A DNA stretch of 64,000 nucleotides from Ephydatia muelleri (lineage: Eukaryota; Porifera; Demospongiae; Spongillida; Spongillidae), in NCBI GenBank assembly GCA_013339895.1, contig JABACO010000002.1, forward strand, positions 9,834,020-9,898,019. The letters run 5' to 3'. Position 1 is the first letter of the stretch. Each line of letters begins with the position of its first letter. The notes beneath the pieces are model-generated. The model saw only the letters and a list, made by a program, of their open reading frames with translations. It was not told the DNA's origin and searched no databases. Below are positions 59,295-64,000 of this stretch, one piece after another. A program made the position numbers and the translations under genes.

Positions 59295-61311
59295 ATGAAC
59301 AACGCGAGCACGTATTATAACGAGCCGTTGCCTAGCGAGAAAGAGAGATACGACAAAAAGCTACAATGCCTTTATGGACCTGGATCATATTGTGATCCGT
59401 TTGGCATATCTGATCGACCAGCATTGGGTAGATGATGTTTCTAAGTGGCCTCCAGTTGACTACCCCAGTATTTATACCTACTTGATTGAAACACCCGGAG
59501 GTTACACAAGAGAAAGGCTGAGGGCGTTTAAGAATCTTGAAGCTTACAACCACTATCAAATATCTATTAAAGTTGTTAAAATTTCCACCCACTTAGGTGT
59601 TGTAAGAGAGAATCCGGGAAAATTTATGTTTTTTGGTGTCCCCAGTTCTGTAACAGAATGTTAAACAGAACTGAGGACACAAAAAAACCTGGCCGCCGAT
59701 CTTCCCGTGATGACACTGCATCCTCTCTTTATTTATCTAGTGGTTGGGTGCGTGCTGTATTATGTCATGATCTTGGCGCTTTCTGAAAGCACTCGTAAAC
59801 CCCCAGTGCCTGTCTGAAAAGCACCACCAACCATGGGTAGCTGTTGAGAAACAATGTGGAACTCTTGTTACAGCTCACTGTACTTGTATGGCTGGGTATG
59901 TTTTGGGTTTCTGTATACAGCTAAAGGACAATCATTACTTTTTAATAGTGTGCTCACACGTTGGCGCAGTACTCTTTAAGGTGGAAGCCTGTGTAAGACT
60001 TGGAAAGGAATCTGCAACCTGCACATCACTTCCATGCACATGGAATCAGACATTTTCAACAAAGGTATGTACATTCATTCTCTTCACCTACATGTATGAT
60101 CTTCATATAGCATACTGCATATTCCAGCTCTGGTAATTTTAACCTAAGCGATTTAAACCAGCAACTCTGCAGGAGACTCCTAAACTAGAAAGATCACTTA
60201 CTACTAGACAGAAGATTGTCAAGGTTGTGGACATGCAATCCATTTTAAAGTCACTGCATAAAGCTAATCCTTCTGCTGCTATTTTTACTGTTCTCCCCAG
60301 TGTCAGTACAGAGGCACATATATCAGCATGCAGTGCTATGGAAACCAGACTTCCTCAACCTCCATCATCTTTGTACAATTAATGCTAAGAATCATCTTCT
60401 TCCAAAGGAGCAACTTTCTGAACTTGTTCAACACACCACACTTGCTGTAAATGAGGAAGAGGCATCCTATTTAGAGAGGTCATCTAGGGGTCAGGCTAGC
60501 ACACCATTATGGTTTGAACATAGAGTAGGAAGAATTACTGCATCTGTATTTGGACGTGTTGCCAAATGTCTTGAGAAAAGCTTTCCTACCGCTTTAGTTA
60601 AAAAAATCATGCAGTACTCAAGATCTAATACAGATGTTCCAGCCATTAAATGGGGTGTTAAACATGAGCAAGAAGCACGTGAGGCTTATACTAACATTAT
60701 GGCAGTTAAGCATGCAACTTTCAAGATCAATCCAGCTGGCCTTCGAGTGTGCACTAAGCAACCATTTCTGGCTGCAACCCCAGATGGTGTGGTTTCTTGC
60801 AGCTGTTGTAGTGAAGGTCTGCTTGAGATCAAATGCCCTTTCAAGTATTGGAATAGTCCACCAGCCAGTATAGAGGACAAATCCTTCTACCTCCACAACG
60901 TTGGCAGTGAAGTCACACTGGACAAAAAACATGACTACTACTATCAAGTACAAGGGCAGATGGCCATCTGGAAGAAACCATACTGTGACTTTATTTGTTG
61001 GACAACAAAAGGGCTAATCATCACCTGGATACAAGCTGATGGCAAATTTTATGAAGAATTACGCCCAGTGTTTGAGAAAATACATCCTGCCAGAACTGTT
61101 GACACGAAGCCTTGATCCTACTTGCATACAAAGCTCAACTGATCAAGCAGAAAACAGTACAAATGTGTACTGCATTTGCAAACGTGAAGCCTTTGAACCA
61201 ATGGTTGCTTGCGATGCTCTAGGGTGTACAGGAGAATGGTTTCATTATGAGTGTGTTGGACTAATAGAAGACCCAGACCCTGATATTGTGATGCTTGTAG
61301 ATCAAAATTGA
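59295..61311 (+). pseudogene. SWIM zinc finger / YqaJ-type exonuclease / PHD-finger protein, frameshifted
   Basis: ATG at 59295 (NNASTYYNEPLPSEKERYDK), then a frame change near 59420 into WPPVDYPSIYTYLI and RLRAFKNLEAYNHY. A SWIM-like block follows ([20 protein letters not shown] at about 59838-59895, then [18 protein letters not shown]), with 18 extra residues between the CxC and CxH that may mark a short intron. Donor AAG|GTATGT at 60064; next exon from 60173 (ETPKLERSLTTRQKIVKVVD). A frame change near 60370 leads into the YqaJ nuclease: RITASVFG, WGVKHEQEAREAY, ATPDGVV, LEIKCPF and YYYQVQGQM, which carry the expected D, E-x-K and Q residues. A third change near 61083 leads to a PHD finger (YCICKREAFEPMVACDALGC, EWFHYECVGL) lacking its last Cys pair; stop 61309-61311, AATAAA at 61324. 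Three frame changes suggest decay or assembly indels. Confidence 0.7.
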
Positions 61312-61346
61312 ATGTTTGAACTGAATAAAATTGAACAATACATAAT

Positions 61347-62430
61347 TCATGTTACAACACTATTACAAAAGTTCACTAAAGCTGCAGTGACAACTATAAT
61401 TTTGTCTATGGTGGCCACATCCGTATCTGCTGGTCTTTTTATCAATGAAATAGGCAATGTACCTTAAATGTACATGTAGTATAGTGAATTTTTGTTTCAT
61501 TTGTCCAATGACACGTTCCACATGCATGAATCTGTACATGAGCTATCTGGCTCGGGACTTTTCAACCTCTCTTGCAGATAACTGCTTTTTTTCCTTTCGT
61601 AAAAGCAGGAATCTCAAGCTTTGCTCCCCAGATAAGTAACTCATCTTCAATATTAAATCCACGACAGCAAGTACCAAGTCTCCTACCTCTATCATATCAA
61701 GAAACCAAAGTTTTGTGTGATGACTTTATCAGACACCCCATGCTTTGGAGATAAACGTTACTGACCCAGTTGGTGCCACTGTAATGAAAACCTTGACAGT
61801 ATTATTCCTTTTATAATTTGAATGTGTGGCAGCTCTTGCTTGAAATGAAAGCGGGCTTTCAATAAAGACTTCTAATGCATCTTGTATTATGGAATGAGGT
61901 TTAAATACAGCTGGCAGGTTTTACCTCAGTAGTTCTGCATCAGGCCATACAATAAGTTGTTGAAGATTGGCATACAAAATGTCTATACAATTATGAAAAG
62001 ATTTACTAACTGATGCAAGATGAAGCTTATAACGGTAGGAGATCTTTGAATGGAGGATTGAGCCGTAACTTAACCAAACAAGCAAATAAACTATTCTCTG
62101 CTTTGTTTTGTGATCTAAAGTATGGTTTCACAATGTCACATAGTGTTAGTAACAATCCAAATCTTGGAAGGCCTGTGTAGAGACATGTTTTATCATCATT
62201 ATTTGCAATGCTCTGAATCTAGCTTCATTTAACTCGGTGTTCACACGTAACAGCTGGTGTCTAAGAATTGTATTTGCAGTTTTAAGTTGATGACGGATAT
62301 TTTCCAAGACAGAAAGACGCTCTTAGAGTTCAGATAATACGTCTGGCTCTTGTTGTTCAATGCCATTACAGCCAATACAGTTATCACCACCACCACCACC
62401 TTCACAAACACCACCACCTTCACAAACACC
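61347..62430 (-). pseudogene. PIF/Harbinger-type (DDE_Tnp_4) transposase, decayed
   Basis: Minus strand, in changing frames: a coiled-coil-like segment (LKTANTILRHQLLRVNTELN, about 62290-62230), KTCLYTGLPRFGLLLTLCDI (about 62190), LHLASVSKSFHNCIDILY, then the nuclease: VFIESPLSFQARAATHSNYK, VFITVAPTGSVTFISKAWG, IPAFTKGKKA, HVERVIGQMKQKF (about 61525-61490) and DKIIVVTAALVNFCN before a TGA at 61347-61349. The order matches DDE_Tnp_4 transposases, often joined to THAP or coiled-coil regions. Near 61663 a one-base loss destroys the codon expected for the catalytic Asp of the A-D-R-G-F motif; the final HVER Glu remains. It converges on the YqaJ gene with 35 bp between stops. Confidence 0.75.
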
Positions 62431-62725
62431 ATCGCCTAAATCATGTTCTCCACTGCCGCCACCATCACAAATACGATCACTTTCATCATCATCATCACCA
62501 TCATCACAAACAATATCTTCATCATCACCACTGCCACCATCATCACCATCACAAACAATATCTTCATCATCACCACTGCCACCATCATCACAACATCACC
62601 TTCATCATCATTACAACCACCAACGCCATTATCACAATAATCACCATCACCTTCATCATAATCACAACCAATATCACTTTCATCAACATCACCACTGTTA
62701 GCACAATTACCATAATCATCAGAAC
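62385..62725. repeat. CAC/CAT trinucleotide low-complexity region
   Basis: Imperfect trinucleotides (CACCAC, CATCAT, CATCACCATCAC) including a duplicated 45-bp unit beginning CACAAACAATATCTTCATCA (62503 and 62551). On minus it reads Asp/Glu-rich (DDYGNCANSGDVDESDIGCD), so it may be an acidic N-terminal spacer of the transposase gene next to it. Confidence 0.7.
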
Positions 62726-63320
62726 CCATGTCTGCATCTCCTTCACATTGATCTAAGCCAACAGACCCAATTCCTGTACCAAATTCACCAACAGAACATC
62801 CTATCTCAACAATGTTAGAATCAGAGGTGGAGTGTTCACCTCTACCATAACACAGGGAAAAAAAATGATCTTACGATGGTAGAAATGTAATGTATTTTTG
62901 TTGTAATGCAGTGTATATCGTGTGGTAAAACATTGTATATGCGTTATTTGAAATACAACAAAATTGTGCTTTTACTACGGTTGTATTTTTCACAATGGTT
63001 GTAAATTTTACTATGAATTACAACATATTTACAGTAAGAATACATCAAATTTCAACGTTACACGCGGCATGAATGGCAATAGAATACAATCATTGCATTC
63101 ACGTTTTACAACGTTTGTACAACGTTTAACAACGTTGTACTACGCCTCGTGCCAGGCCTGTCCTGTCGTCTCGTACCCAGACCCGCAGTGCCAGGCCTTT
63201 CCTGTCGTCTCGTACCCAGACCCGCATGCAAATATTGTGCACAAAAAACGTTCAATTACGAACCATATAGCAGCAATACACGCACTACAGTATAGTGTCT
63301 TCTTTTGATAGCCCAGCGGC
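62726..63320. repeat. Repeat-rich spacer with a 39-bp tandem duplication
   Basis: CACAGGGAAAAAAAATGATC near 62851 resembles the CACAGGG end of the MITE at 31319 and starts a stretch rich in TTGTA/TACAA inverted words (62885-63140), probably another decayed foldback element. At about 63150-63226 a 39-bp unit (CCAGGCCTGTCCTGTCGTCT, then CGTACCCAGACCCGCAGTG) occurs twice; its second half is also found near 11846. Confidence 0.55.
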
Positions 63321-63324
63321 TCTG

Positions 63325-63738
63325 TTAAGGGTAACCCTTTTTTCTTCCACTAGCCGGTTTCCAACATGTGCCATCATTTCTCTCAACGTACAGTTCTTCT
63401 TTGGCCTTGGAAGCCAGCATCATCAATTGCTGATACCACTGAATTAAGGCTTGGTTTTGTAGCATGACTCCTACTCCACCACTTTTTGGTAACCAGAACA
63501 GCATCAGCTTCATCCACGACATTTGCGATCTATTAGAATTGAAAGTAAAACTGGATATTTTGTAACCTGAACATACCATTTGTTGGCTATGTAGAAATTC
63601 TTTGTTGAGCCTGATCGACCTAGCTCTCTGTAGCTCATAGTCAGACCTTTCATCACCACAATCTGCACCATTCAATTCAAACCCTAATGAGTAATTGAGG
63701 TGATTGAACTGCATCATATGAATTTGCTCACAAGACAC
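63325..63738 (-). CDS. Unrecognised gene fragment, probably spliced
   Basis: Open on the minus strand for 137 codons. The first part, QFNHLNYSLGFELNGADCGD then ERSDYELQRARSIRLNKEFL, contains the YE-x-R-x-x-I-x-x-N helix seen at the start of several nuclear proteins. After HSQQM there is a strong donor (ATG|GTATGT, near 63578), and a plausible acceptor (TTCTAATAG near 63530) precedes sequence rich in conserved-looking residues in another frame (IANVVDEADAVLVTKKWWSR). The ORF end (KPASGRKKGYP) may therefore not be the true C-terminus. Family not identified. Confidence 0.35.
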   Translation of the reverse strand: MSCEQIHMMQFNHLNYSLGFELNGADCGDERSDYELQRARSIRLNKEFLHSQQMVCSGYKISSFTFNSNRSQMSWMKLMLFWLPKSGGVGVMLQNQALIQWYQQLMMLASKAKEELYVERNDGTCWKPASGRKKGYP

Positions 63739-63752
63739 TGTTTAGCTGTTGA

Positions 63753-63968
63753 CTAAATGTTGTGTATTAATTGGAATGATAATTTCTTACATGCATGCAA
63801 AGTGCATACCTCCGATCCTGACAGAGCAGTGCGCCTATTTGTACCTGCTCTCAATGGTAGCTCCATCTGCGATCTGGATGGTGTAGATACCTGCTTTGTT
63901 GTTGCTGGCTGACTTGAATGTGATGTACTGCAAGGCAAATCAGTCACAGAGGTAGAGGTATACTGCAC
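63753..63968 (-). CDS. Possible upstream exon of the right-edge gene
   Basis: Minus-strand open frame, Ser/Thr-rich (SVTDLPCSTSHSSQPATTKQ, then TPSRSQMELPLRAGTNRRTA). It lies just upstream of the preceding feature on the same strand and could be its N-terminal exon. The window ends here, so neither start nor family can be decided. Confidence 0.25.
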   Translation of the reverse strand: MQYTSTSVTDLPCSTSHSSQPATTKQVSTPSRSQMELPLRAGTNRRTALSGSEVCTLHACKKLSFQLIHNI

Positions 63969-64000
63969 GCGTGCATGTGTTTTTGCAACACAGAGATTTT

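Overview
This looks like animal nuclear DNA, probably from an early-branching marine invertebrate such as a demosponge. The grounds are a compact four-exon T-box gene, a spliceosomal SmD1 gene with short introns (66 and 166 bp), R-type lectins with short introns, a usherin-style fibronectin III exon, and dense Ty3/gypsy, LINE-like and DNA-transposon debris. The species cannot be fixed from sequence alone. No tRNA, rRNA or CRISPR array was found.

Layout. 1-10 kb: a graveyard of retroelements (gag-like fragment, Ty3/gypsy pieces, reverse-transcriptase pieces) separated by a 25-bp minisatellite, a 24-bp minisatellite and a 400-bp pyrimidine tract. 10.6-11.7 kb: the cytosolic CBS end of a CLC-6-like chloride/proton exchanger, with the membrane part missing and the last strand cut off. 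12-15.1 kb: a nearly complete but frameshifted Ty3/gypsy Pol on the minus strand. 15.1-43.7 kb: a nested duplication. Two direct copies of a 9.3-9.5 kb segment (15099-24577 and 34420-43677) flank a 7.7-kb imperfect palindrome (about 26385-34100). Each palindrome arm carries a tandem-domain ricin-type lectin gene: the minus-strand copy reads intact, the plus-strand copy is broken. The direct copies are dominated by mirrored GT/CA-rich arrays and differ by clean insertions or deletions (a 1,292-bp TIR element, a 466-bp MITE-containing insertion, a 613-bp deletion), so each serves as the empty site of the other. Haplotype misjoining must be considered.

43.9-48 kb is the most gene-like part: a divergent T-box transcription factor (+) and SmD1 (-), facing each other convergently. 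48-59 kb: sparse, with a LINE-like fragment, a MITE, small zinc-finger-like ORFs, microsatellites, an FN3 exon and a second copy of a 1.4-kb non-coding repeat. 59.3-62.4 kb: a frameshifted SWIM/YqaJ-exonuclease/PHD gene (+) converging on a decayed PIF/Harbinger-type (DDE_Tnp_4) transposase (-), with 35 bp between their stop codons. The right edge carries an unrecognised minus-strand gene fragment.

Few genes here appear to work together. The likely functional host genes are the T-box factor, SmD1 and the minus-strand lectin. All exon boundaries below were assigned by eye from splice consensus, reading phase and family conservation.
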